DNA of 64,000 nt from NCBI GenBank assembly GCA_029962745.1, contig CM057171.1, forward strand, positions 21,301,791 to 21,365,790, in the 5' to 3' direction. Position numbers and translations under genes: made by a program. The notes under the pieces are model-generated. The model was given only the letters and a program-made list of their open reading frames with translations. It ran no database searches and was not told where the DNA came from. Shown here in pieces: positions 46,191-56,551 of the stretch (positions are counted from its first letter, which is position 1; the number at the start of each line of letters is the position of its first letter). This DNA is from Echinometra lucunter (lineage: Eukaryota > Echinodermata > Echinoidea > Camarodonta > Echinometridae).

Positions 46191-46224
<34 letters not shown>

Positions 46225-46230
46225 CAAGTT
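45154..46230. repeat. Repeat-rich stretch with T runs and CT microsatellite
   Basis: T runs at 45800-45819 and 46191-46219 and (CT)n at 45865-45942. No gene seen. Confidence 0.7.
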
Positions 46231-46440
46231 TTTGTTATACACTGAAAATTTTGTTATACTCATATATTTTGTTATATTCTGGTATAATATATTTTGACAT
46301 ATTCTGTAATATATTTCTTCATATTCTGTAATATATTTTGTCATATTCTGTTATACTTTGTGAAAATCCTGGTTTACTATGCTATACTTTGTTCTTTTCT
46401 GTTATATTTTGTAAATTTGTTGTTGCGTTCTGTGAAAAAT
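46230..46440. repeat. Tandem array of TTTGTTATATTCTG-like units
   Basis: About nine to ten diverged units of roughly 20-24 bases built on TTTTG(T/A)(T/C)ATATTCTGTAATATA. A minisatellite without coding meaning. Confidence 0.7.
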
Positions 46441-46797
46441 TGAGAATAATCCAGTATGTATGGATTGAAATCAATAAAATTTGAAACTTGAAACTTAAAA
46501 CTTCATTCTTTCTTTCTTGTGAGAAATTTTAAAAAAGGGATAAAACAAAATATATTTCTAACAATGTTGTATGCCTCTAGGCCGGTCTCGAGGCCGAAAA
46601 TTGCGTCCTCGGCCTCGGTAGCTAATGTCTCGGATGTCTCAGCTCGAGGCTTGATCGAGGCAGCGAACAAACACGTCATTTTCAGTGTTGAAAATGACTT
46701 TTTAATCAGCTGATATATATGTGAGTGAACACTCGGCCCGTAAGTAGTGGAAATGCGTGGTCAATATTCATTGATGATGCAATTCTGCCGTCGCAAC

Positions 46798-48824
46798 CAG
46801 GGGCGTCGCTAGACTATTTTGAATGGGGGGGGGGGGGTGTAGAGGCCAGATTGCCGACAAATAATGCCACCGATTGCCGACGACCAACGTCGATAAATTC
46901 AACCGTATAAAGCCCATTGAGGCATGTTCAATTGTGCACCTCTATCATATTTTCCTTTTGAACTATATTTTGTTCACCTCACTTGCCGAATGTGTTTGTT
47001 TTCCGAAAACATCCTGTATCTAAATATAATACAAGCGAGCGCAGCGAGCGAGGAAAAATATACACTCTCTTACGTACTTTAGTGATAGTTCTTCATCAAT
47101 CTACATGGTGGGCTTAAAGATATCTAAATTAATTATATTTGGTCACCACTCTGGCCTCATTCATTCGGTTTCAAAGACCATCCTAAATCTTAATATTATA
47201 CGAGCTAGCGCAGCAAGCGAGGAGAAAATCTTTTTTTTATGGTAGAAGTGACAATTCTTTATCAAAATACACGATGGTATTAACTATGAGATATCTAACT
47301 TATACAGGTACATATTTTGGTCACCTCACTTGTCGAATTCGTTTGCTTTCCCAAATCCATCTTGTATCTGAATATTGTACGAGCGAGCGTAGCGAGCGAG
47401 GAAAAATACATATTTACTCCTTTGCATGATAGAAGTGAAAGTTCTTCATTAAAAAAATGCATGATGGGCCTTTTGGATATCTTGATTTTGGTCACCTCTC
47501 TTATCTAATTCATTTGCTTTCAAAGACTATCCTGTATCTAAATATTATACGAGCGAGCGCAGCGAGCGAGGAGAAATATATATACTCTATTTTATGGTAG
47601 GTGATAATTCTTCATCAATATACACGATGGGCCTATAGCTTGCAAAATTTGTTTGCTTTCCCCAATCCATCTTGTATCTGAATATTATACGGGCGAGCGT
47701 AGCGAGCGAGGAAATATTCATAATCCTTTTCATGGTAGAAGTGAAAGTTCTTCATCAAATACACGATTGGCCTTTAAGGTACCTATTTTGATATATTTGG
47801 TCACATCTCCTACCTAATTTATTTGCTTTTAAGACCATCCTATATCTAAATATTACATGAGCGAGCGCAGCGAGCGAGGAAAAAATACATACTCTTTTTA
47901 TGGTAGAAGTGATAATTCTTCATCAAAATACATGATGGGCCTAAAGATAATTTATCTAAATTATATATTTGTGTTCATCTCATTTGCCGAATATGTTTGC
48001 TTTCCGAAAACATCCTGTATCTGAATATAATACGAGCGAGCGCAGCGAACTAGGAAAAATATACATACTCTTTTTATGGTAGAAGTAATTCTTCATGAAA
48101 ATACATGATGGGCCTAAAGATATCTAGATTATATAGTGTTCATCTCACTAGCCGAATGTGTTTGCTTTCCGAAAACATCCTGTATCTAAATATAATACAA
48201 GCGAGCGCAGCGAGCAAGAAAAAAAAATTTACATTCTCTTTCGTGGTACCAGTATTATTTCGTCGTCAAAATGCACAAGTAAATAAGCTGAATATGACTC
48301 TATTTGGGCACCTTACTCCTCATTTTTTCCTTTTTTTTCCTCTTTCCTCTTCCCTCTCCTTTCTCTTTCTCTCTCTCTCTCTCTCTCTATCTCCCTTTTT
48401 TTGTTTTTTGCCTTACTTCTTCATGAAAATACATGATGGGCCTAAAGATATCTAGATTATATAGTGTTCATCTCACTAGCCGAATGTGTTTGCTTTCCGA
48501 AAACATCCTGTATCTAAATATAATACAAGCGAGCGCAGCGAGCAAGAAAAAAAATTTACATTCTCTTTCGTGGTACCAGTATTATTTCGTCGTCAAAATG
48601 CACAAGTAAATAAGCTGAATATGACTCTATTTGGGCACCTTACTCCTCTTTTTTTCCTTTTTTTTTCTCTTTCCTCTTCCCTCTCCTTTCTCTTTCTCTC
48701 TCTCTCTCTGTATCTCCCTTTTTTTGTTTTTGCCGACAGCGATCGTGAATTTGCCGACAAGAATTTTGAGTGGGGGGGGGGGGGGTGTCACACCCCCCCC
48801 CCCCCCCCTTTAGCGACGCCCGTG
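46798..48824. mobile_element. hAT-like element, family A copy 3 (9 internal units), nested
   Basis: Flanked by the exact 8-bp duplication GTCGCAAC (46790-46797 and 48825-48832), which also fits nTnnnnAn. Ends CAGGGGCGTCGCTAGA and TTTAGCGACGCCCGTG. A G run lies inside the left end and G and C runs inside the right. Nine units of about 170 bp carry GCGAGCGCAGCGAGCGAGG cores, in the opposite orientation to copies 1 and 2. It has no transposase frame. Confidence 0.92.
48088..48736. repeat. Tandem duplication of about 325 bp inside the nested element
   Basis: The segments 48088-48416 and 48417-48736 are almost identical, each running from TTCTTCATGAAAATACATGA to a CTCTCT run and TCTCCCTTTTTTTG. 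They include one GCGAGCG unit and the element's subterminal sequence, so the right terminal block was duplicated after the array formed. Confidence 0.88.
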
Positions 48825-49570
48825 GTCGCAACGCAAAGCACAACACTGCATGCCACTGCCACATACCAGTCTTTGTGTTACTTGCATAGTGTAAGGATGA
48901 GATTGATGTTGATCGTCAAAATGGGTCATTTCACTTACAGTGTTGGAGGCTGGTTTTGGTGTTGTGAGAACACCAACACCAGTCAACACTAGTCTCTATA
49001 CCGAACTTGAAATCAGGCTAGTGTTGGGATTGACATCGAAAAAATATTACGCATTTCCGGTAGTTCTTGTTGAAAGTTGGTGTTGAATGTCATCCGCTGA
49101 ACCGAGCTTCACGATTGGTGTTGACAATTTACATGTGTTCACCCATTAGCCAACACCAACCCCTAGGGATTGGGAAATTTGTGATTTCAAGTTTGGTGTT
49201 GGTGTTCGCGAATCTGAGCATCACGAACAGCATGATAACATTGAGGTAAATAATTTTACGATAAAAATTGGTGCAAATCATTGGGGATAAAATATGTTTT
49301 TAAGGAGTAATAATATTTTCTCTTTTGATTTTTTTATATGGTTTTAGATTTTACATGAGATTTCACTGCAATTTCTGATTTCCATCGTCAAGCATTTTTG
49401 CGTGTAGTTTTGACTTTCTCGTGAAGACGTGACGTCACTTTTTTATGTTGAGCTATCGATAATGCGATCGGTATCGGCCAGTATTTAGTGGTCTCGGTCT
49501 CGGGCAGCCATGTCTCAGTCTCGGTCTTGGTCTCGGCTGAGCCGGCCTAGGATACAACACTGATTTCTAA

Positions 49571-51403
49571 AACACACAAGACAGATCAAAGCATTCAGAT
49601 ATTAGGTGATATTTTTGTGACATAATTCCTTATTATTCTTTATTTATCTCAAATGATAAATAATTTGATATTTACATTCTTCCTTTTAAACCAATACTAC
49701 AGTACATACATGTATATACAGGGGCATGTTGCATTAACCCATTTGTGACAGGAATTATTGAAAGCCTAATTTGATCAGCTTATTCTTCAAATTGGCAACA
49801 CCAACATTTTTTCTTTTAATACTGCATTTTTCTTATTAAATGTCATGTATCTGAAATAAATATAAATTGACAGAAAGTATGATGAGAAGTCAAAAAGTTG
49901 CCAATTTGCAGGGAAAAACTGTGATTTTAAACTTTCCATCGCATTGCCAATTTAAGGATTTTTATGCTTATTTTCCTTTGAAAATTTTCTCAGCATCAAA
50001 TAACAAATATTGATGCAACCAAAATGGGCACAGTAAGTGTAGAATTTGTTGCTCTTTCTGCTCATGTATTTGGTATGATTTTTAAGGCTCTGCATCAAAA
50101 GTTATTAGACCAAACCACAAAATGTGGACCCTCTGTCACGAATGGGTTAAACCAATACATGAAATACACGAGGGCATACAAACATATTACATGTATTATC
50201 TATAAGAGGTGGATTTCAGTGGCAAAGATTTTCCATATTGTTCATGCAATGATTTTGGGGTAGTCAATTATTACACATGTACCATATTTCTTTTCTCTTC
50301 CCGGGTTTTTTCATTGACTTTGTGTGTAAATTAAGAAGTGGGCCATATTCATGAAATCAGGTTTGAACGGCTGTGAGAAGCAACAAGACAAACATTACGC
50401 AATACATGCTATACATACAATGTGAGGATAGGCAATACAACACAGATTATGCTAAGCACGAATACTTGACATGACATCACAAAAAGGCAAGTCAAACTTA
50501 TGTGATCAATATCAAGGTATGTTAACTTAATGTGATTGGTGAGATGATTTCATTAAATTTCAAACCACTCTCTGTGGGGTATAAATAATAGTAATAATAC
50601 TGACTGTACTGAATGAGACACAACCTATATTGCCCTCTCTGAATCCAATACTGCCCAAGTCGAGAAGTCAAAAATATTGCCCATGCCTTTGACTTGGGCA
50701 ATATTGGATTAAGATTGGGCAATATGGGTTGGAATACCATTCAATACCAGTCAATATTACAAAATTGTCAAGTCCTTGTCAAGACTTACTTCATGGGACT
50801 ACACACAAGTAAAATGTTATGTAGAGAGAATCGCCAAAGTCCACCACACACTATACAATAGGGATACAATCCAATGTGGGAATAATATGCAATTTGATAC
50901 ACACATCAACACTAGAAAAGCACAAATGTATGATGGATTTGTCCTTTAGCCTTCCCACAGACCAAATTCATACATAATATGCATATATCATAACATCAAA
51001 TAACAATGGATACTATATTCTTGACAAGATTTTCAAAGTCCATGCAAAATTTTGTGGCAACCGGTCATCTTGCTGCCAAGATTGAGGGGGGGGGGGGAGA
51101 GGGGCAGTCAGATAGGAGCTTAAAATAGTCCAGTATATATAGGGTTATTAAAACCACTATTGAACCACTATGTAATCATTATTACCTCATTCTTTTCCTC
51201 ACATGAAATATTTCTTTCAGATGTATGAATATTTCTTGAGCTTGAAATAATCCAGTACAGACATGGTTATTAAAACTCTTGCTATTGAACCACTATGTAA
51301 TCATCATTACTTCATCCTTTTCCTCACATGAAATATTTCTTTCAGATATAAATATTTCTTGATGAAGTTTTCAGTCAGTGAAATTAAATATGAACTGAAT
51401 GAG

Positions 51404-51451
<48 letters not shown>

Positions 51452-52100
51452 GTGTGTCTAGAAAATACATACACAGCAATTAAAAAATTTCCACCACCAT
51501 CCTCATGAGTAGTCAATATTTGTTTTATATATCTCATTTTTTCCAACAAAATTCCTGGAGAGTTTGAAGAAAGTCATTCTGAGTTTAAAAACATGTAGCT
51601 AAACTGAACGTATGTGTGTGCAAAAGTCACCGAGGGTTTACGGGTATTATCACACACAGGGTTTTGGCATTCTATCAATTGACCTTAGGTCAAATGATAG
51701 AATGCCAAAACCCTGGGATGAATGATAGATCAAGATGTGCCATGTCACGTGATATAGTTCTGACCAATCAGTGAATAAGAATCTATGTATGAGGTATATA
51801 ATCTGGATTATTATAGCGCTTAATACATCTCAGATGTCTCTAGGCGCTTTATAGAAATATCATTACCCTAGTCATTGGATTCTGGCTTACCTGCATACAA
51901 TGTATGCACCTTCTCCACTCCTTAGGGAGCATTCCAGCTAGCCATCTTTTGCAGAAGCCCAAAATGCTAAACATACCACAATGATTTTCACATGCTACTG
52001 GGTAACCACTTAACCCGTTGAGCACGATCTGATTTCAATATAACATGCAGTATTCATAGACCTGAACCCCAGTTGTCTCAGGCTTGGTGTTCCACAGATT
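49571..52100. other. Non-coding stretch with scattered hairpins
   Basis: Holds a foldback at 50622-50732 (AATCCAATACTGCCCAAGTC with its near-inverse), a (TA)n run at 51405-51446, a G run at 51087-51097, two similar blocks at about 51130-51220 and 51235-51350 containing ATTCTTTTCCTCACATGAAA-like sequence, and a compact palindrome at 51657-51715. No gene recognised. Confidence 0.55.
51657..51715. repeat. Near-perfect 59-bp palindrome
   Basis: CAGGGTTTTGGCATTCTATC at the left is matched by its reverse complement at the right, meeting at a central GACCTTAGGTC. One mismatch per arm. It would form a cruciform or hairpin with almost no loop. Confidence 0.9.
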
Positions 52101-52103
52101 AAC

Positions 52104-52230
52104 ACCTGGGTGGACAGTGACAAATGTAGATTCATATCTTGACAAAGGACGTTGGTACCGTTACGGGACTTGAACTCGGACCACGAGATCCACAGTCCGG
52201 TCACATATCCACTAGTTCATGACATCTCAA
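52104..52230 (-). mobile_element. tRNA-derived SINE
   Basis: Minus strand: tRNA-like head with a box B-like GAGTTCAAGTCCC and a body containing CAAGATATGAATCTACATTT, shared with the copy at 26695-26867. Not a functional tRNA. Confidence 0.7.
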
Positions 52231-52350
52231 CTGACCTGCTGACTACTCAATTTCTCTCATTCCTATAAGCTTGATTCATCACAGGGACCACCCATTTCCC
52301 ACAAGAAACAGGTTTAGTCACTAGCTGAATACTAAGCTCAAGAAAACGAT

Positions 52351-52805
52351 TCATAGCCACTTGGTCTACTACTAGTTGGTCTAATTCTCTGATCATCTAG
52401 CACTACCATGGCTAAGCCCATTAGTTCTACTATCAATTTGATCTAACTGCCGTTCGGTCCAATCATCACTTGGTCTAACACCCACTTGGGCTGATTGTCA
52501 GGTTGTCTACTGATCAAATGGTCTAATTACCACTTTTCAGTTTCCCCCATTTCATCTTATGACCATTTGGTCTAATACCAGTTCATCTATTCAGATAGAC
52601 AAAATGGTCTTACACCAAGTGGGTATTAGACAAAATATGCATAGCCTAACTGGCAATTAGACAAAATGGTAAATGGGCTAAGTGGCAATTAGACCAAATG
52701 GTTATTAGACAAACTGGCTATAGATAAAAATGGGATTAGACCATGTGGGATGAGACCAAACCAGCATTAGTCAAAGTGGAATTAGACCAAGTGGTAATGC
52801 ACCAA
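52351..52805. repeat. Inverted cluster of TTGGTCTAAT motifs
   Basis: The left part repeats (C/T)TTGGTCTAA at irregular 20-40 base spacing. The right part, from about 52600, repeats the complement TTAGACCAAATGG. The cluster forms a large imperfect hairpin. A degenerate foldback element is the simplest explanation. Confidence 0.7.
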
Positions 52806-52882
52806 GATAACTTGGGCTAGTGTCTATGGAAAATTTGTGTAATACTTCAATCAAATTGTGCTCAACAGGTTCAGCCACAGTA

Positions 52883-53058
52883 CAGTGTAAACTCAGTATA
52901 ACGAGGTCTTTGGGACCATCAAAATTACCTTGTTATAGCCGGAATCTCATTATATCGGGGTTAAAAAACAATAAAATATAAAGAGCTGGGACTGGAATAT
53001 TACCTTGTTATATCAGGAATATTGTTATATCAGATCTCTTTATACTGAGTTTCCACTG
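52883..53058. mobile_element. Pogo/Tigger-like MITE
   Basis: Ends CAGTGTAAACTCAGTATAAC and the inverse CAGTGGAAACTCAGTATAAA, flanked by TA on both sides (52881-52882, 53059-53060). CAGTGGAA...CTC..TATAA ends with TA duplication are typical of pogo/Tigger-type elements in the Tc1-mariner group. The 176-bp length allows no transposase. Confidence 0.8.
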
Positions 53059-53445
53059 TATTACCCATATCAGACATCTGAGCTGGTCATTTACAAAACT
53101 GTACTGCCCTAATTTTTTATAGTAGTGAGACTAGGAGGGGTATATTGTTTGTATTTTCATCGGTCTCCCTGAGCTTACTGACTTTGCATGCAGAGATGAA
53201 AGAAAAGAAAAAAACCTTGGTATTTTCCACCTTCTCGCATCCAAGAACTTGACAAGAAGACAAAATAAAGCAATAAAGAAATCATTGCACCGTGGCACTA
53301 ACTGCCCCGGGCTGTACTACTTGAGGCAATATGTCAAATAGCCCTCATGGCAAGTCAATATCATTTCAATATTCTTGGTTTCTTATGGGGGAATTTGGGG
53401 AGCCACTTGAATGGACAAATCACCAAGAGTGATGGACTCCCCATC

Positions 53446-54190
53446 AAGCAACAGAAAAATTCCACACTCTTTTCAGAGTTTATGTGATATGATGTTAACA
53501 ACTTTCAGGCTCTCAAAAGATGAACTGGTCTGCAAACTGGATTCCATCTACCACCATATACTTCTACTGCAAAGCCTTAAACTACTCTTCACCCAAGAGA
53601 GAGTGGATGCTTGGGCCATTAACAACCTATATCTATACAAGTGACAGAAAAAATCCAGACTCTTCTCAAAGTTTATTTCATATGGTGTTAACATCATTCA
53701 GGCTCGCACAAGACAAACTGCTCTGCAAACTGGATTTCATCTACCATCATATATTTCTACTGCAAAGCCTTAAACTACAATTGCCTCTATTACCCAGGAG
53801 AGAGTGGATGCTTGGGACATTGATATCCTTCAGGATCTTAAAAGATAAATTGGTCTGCAAACTGGATTTCATCTACTGCTGTATATATCTACTGCAAATA
53901 TGTCTACTGGAGGAGGCGCTGTGGCTCAGTGGTAGAGCAACGGTCTCGTAACCGGGAGTACCCAGGCTCGAAACCAAGCAGATGCGCTCATGCCCTTTGG
54001 TAAGGTATTAATCCTCATTACCAAGTCTTTCATAGGGGACTTAAAGTCGTCGGTCCCCTGGTTGCTTACTAACAAGCATACATATGCTTCTTTCAATAGC
54101 AGTCAGGTAAAATAACCAACCATTTATTTATTTATTCATTTATTTAAATTAAAATTGTCCCTCTTTACCCAGGAGATAGAAGATACTTGA
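53446..54190. repeat. Three diverged 180-bp tandem units, third interrupted by a SINE
   Basis: Units at about 53446-53634, 53641-53816 and 53817-53908 plus 54145-54190 share TCTGCAAACTGGATTTCATC and TCTACTGCAAAGCC. The SINE at 53912 splits the third. Frames through the units share protein-like text only because the DNA repeats. Confidence 0.75.
53912..54140 (+). mobile_element. tRNA-derived SINE with intact A and B boxes
   Basis: Begins GGAGGCGCTGTGGCTCAGTGG with box A TGGCTCAGTGG and box B GGCTCGAAACC about 25 bases further on. A body of about 130 bases follows (ATGCCCTTTGGTAAGG...), then a TTTA-rich tail at 54120-54147. No clear flanking duplication. The head is the best preserved of the SINE copies in the window. 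Confidence 0.8.
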
Positions 54191-54268
54191 GAGTACTACA
54201 AAAATCAAATGTGACTCCTCATGTTCCACAGTCCCACTTGTGAATAATAATGATTATAATATGATTAC

Positions 54269-54575
54269 CTGGGGGGTGTTTCACAAAGACTAAGATTGAC
54301 TCAAATCACTCTTAACTATGGCAGGCCATTCATGCCACTGTTTGCTTTCACCATTGGTCTCTCAAGGGATGCGCAAATCACCGCCACAAATTTGAGGAAT
54401 TTACATTTTTCGTTTTCTTCATCAATGAACTATAAAAATTGTCAATTCTGCAGATTTCTGACCATGATTTGCAAATCCTTTGAGAGATCCATGGTGAAAG
54501 AAAACAGTGGCATGAATGGCCAGCCATATTTAAGTGCGGTTTTAGTCAATCTTAGTCTTTGTGAAACGCCCCCCT
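54269..54575. mobile_element. Hairpin MITE, family C copy 2
   Basis: Ends GGGGTGTTTCACAAAGACTA and its inverse at 54550-54575. Interior arms match the copy at 24469 closely but in the opposite orientation. It contains the arm motifs GGCCATTCATGCCA and CTCTCAAGGGATG. Confidence 0.85.
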
Positions 54576-54579
54576 CATG

Positions 54580-56450
54580 CTGATCTTGTCTATTGCATAT
54601 CACATTACGACATAATGTCTCTATGTGCTACTGAATAACTTTGGATATCAATACCCTGCTCTAGTAATGGCACTCTAAGCCGATTCCCTTTAACTAGGCT
54701 GAGTGTGCCAAAAGTAGATACGTCTGACAACAAGAACTATATGGTAGTAATACATATACATGTATAATTAGGGAGTGGGAAACATTGAAAATGTTCTTTG
54801 GATACATTGCATGTGCATGTTACACGTTCATGTAAATCATTATTACAATCATGCACCTCAGAGCTGCCAACCTTCAAAATCTGAAAGTGAACGAAATATC
54901 CATGAAAACAAATCTTGTGATCAATGCTTGAAATAAATCCAAAATTTAACGATCGCATTTGTGTTCGCCATTTCTGTGAAACAGAAATTTAACAGCTACT
55001 GGTAGAAGCACACTGCGAGCTAGCTCCAACGGTCCCCCCATGCCATCAACCCACCGCCGAAACCCTGGGAAAATATTCACGAAGCTCCGCTAAGAGTTAC
55101 TTCATGCACGGCGGCTTGCGTGGGCACTTGCTTTCAATTCATGCGTGCTGCATAACCTGTGTATATTATCACCTACGAAGATACCCTTTTTGTCATCTTT
55201 TTTTTAATAACTTTAATATCCCTGCAAATTCATACTTTTTGGATGCATTTTCCTATTTTCATAATCCCTTCGGATTTTCATAATAAATACGAATTTTCAT
55301 AACGGTTATCAGCTCTGTATTTCCTTGCCTCAATCCCCCAAACTCCACTGAGTGTAATACAGTGTATTGCTGCCTCTTGCAACGGCACTGGCTGGTCTAA
55401 TCCAGAGACATGCCAAAAGCGTTTCAGTACATGGCATATGATGCAGCCTCATACCAGATGAAGAAGAGAGGCTCTGTGCCTTGCATGAGGTTTCCTGTTT
55501 GGATGATGATGCCGCATTTGTTCCATCTTGACTGTTTCAATACTCAGGTGGGTTCAGGATAAATAACCTGGTTTCTTCTTTCTGTATATATCACAAAAAA
55601 AATAATAAATAAAAATAATGAAAGAGGGGGTGGATAAGCAGAAAAAAATAAGGAGAAACTAAAAAAGGAAAGAATAAAAGCATGAGAGAGAGAGAGTGGG
55701 AAAGAGGGAGAGAGTGAGAGAGAAAAGGAGAGAGAGTGAGAGAGGGAGATAGAGGGAAATAATAAAAACGAGAGAGGGAAAGAGCAGGGACAGTAAACAG
55801 AAGTGGAAAATGAAAGCGATAGACATAAGATAAAGAATGAGTCAGAGATGACAGAAGCCCTGTTCAACTCCTCCTGTAAAATAGGTAGTAAAATATGCTT
55901 GCTGGAGAAGTTCAAGGAGTCTTTTTACATAAAGTAGCATTTTTTTTTCTATCTGAAATAGAAACCAGCACATATACAGTGTATTTCAAAGAAAAGAATT
56001 ATCATGCTTATTTTTTTTTACCATAGAGCAAACAACCAAAAATAAAAAATCTCTCCTGAAAGAGCATTCTTCAGCTTGTGGCACAGAAGTGATTCAATTT
56101 TTTAAAACAATGCATTAAGGCTTGTTCAGATATGACGTGACTAATCCCCGTGACAAACCCATCCCCTCCCCCCCCCCCCCATTTTTAGTGTTCAGATACG
56201 GCAAAGCAAACTATGCCACTTATGTTAATGAACGCGCATCAACACTCAAATAAAAGAGATTTTTGCCAAAAGTTGCGCAGACAAACTTATGACATCATAC
56301 TGTGTGTTAACTTTTAACAATTTGATTGGTCCACAGTTTTTTACCAAAGACAATGACTGCAAACCACCACAGTACACAAGTACTTCATGTATGCAAACTA
56401 CCACACAAGGTTGACTCATTTCATGCAAAAAAAAAAGAAAGAAGCATGAA
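54580..56450. other. Region left of the MON1 exons
   Basis: Should hold the last MON1 exon and 3' UTR, but none was recognised with confidence. A GA-rich stretch lies at 55685-55790 and C runs at 56167-56180. Possible minus-strand acceptors at about 55880 and 56060 lead to sequences without clear MON1 similarity. Confidence 0.4.
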
Positions 56451-56455
56451 CTGAC

Positions 56456-56551
56456 CTTGATCCACTTGAGTAATTTATTGACAGCAAATATTGCAGCTTG
56501 TTTGGTTGTGAGAGGACCAAAGATAGCAAACAGCTCAAATCCTCCAGTTAC
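56456..56551 (-). CDS. MON1: MON1 exon with GFELFAIFGPLTTK
   Basis: A 32-codon phase 0-0 exon between ATCTGCAG and GTCAGT encoding VTGGFELFAIFGPLTTKQAA and ending KLLKWIK. MON1 proteins normally have about 10-15 more residues after this point, so one further exon is expected at lower coordinates. Confidence 0.9.

Larger units (their letters stand above)
46562..49562. mobile_element. hAT-like element (family E) hosting a nested hAT-like element
   Basis: Ends CAATGTTGTATGCCTCTAGG and GGCCTAGGATACAACACTG are inverted repeats with small differences, flanked by an identical 8-bp duplication ATTTCTAA (46554-46561 and 49563-49570). Subterminal TCTCGG-type repeats occur at both ends. Removing the nested element at 46798-48824 with one copy of its duplication leaves about 966 bases. 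The remainder includes inverted GGTGTTG motifs at 48925-49210. ATTTCTAA fits the nTnnnnAn pattern reported for hAT target sites. Confidence 0.9.

Noticed and set aside
48105..48992. Frames of 116 and 168 codons with matching text
   Set aside because: They match each other only because the 325-bp transposon block is duplicated; they run through CT microsatellite and G runs.
53411..53951. Frames with repeated CKLD.IYHH text
   Set aside because: The protein-level repetition reflects the tandem DNA units; no start context, splice sites or known family.
55423..55530. Minus-strand 36-residue segment ending EAASYAMY as a possible last MON1 exon
   Set aside because: It follows an AG but its phase does not fit the MON1 donor and it does not resemble the family's C-terminus.
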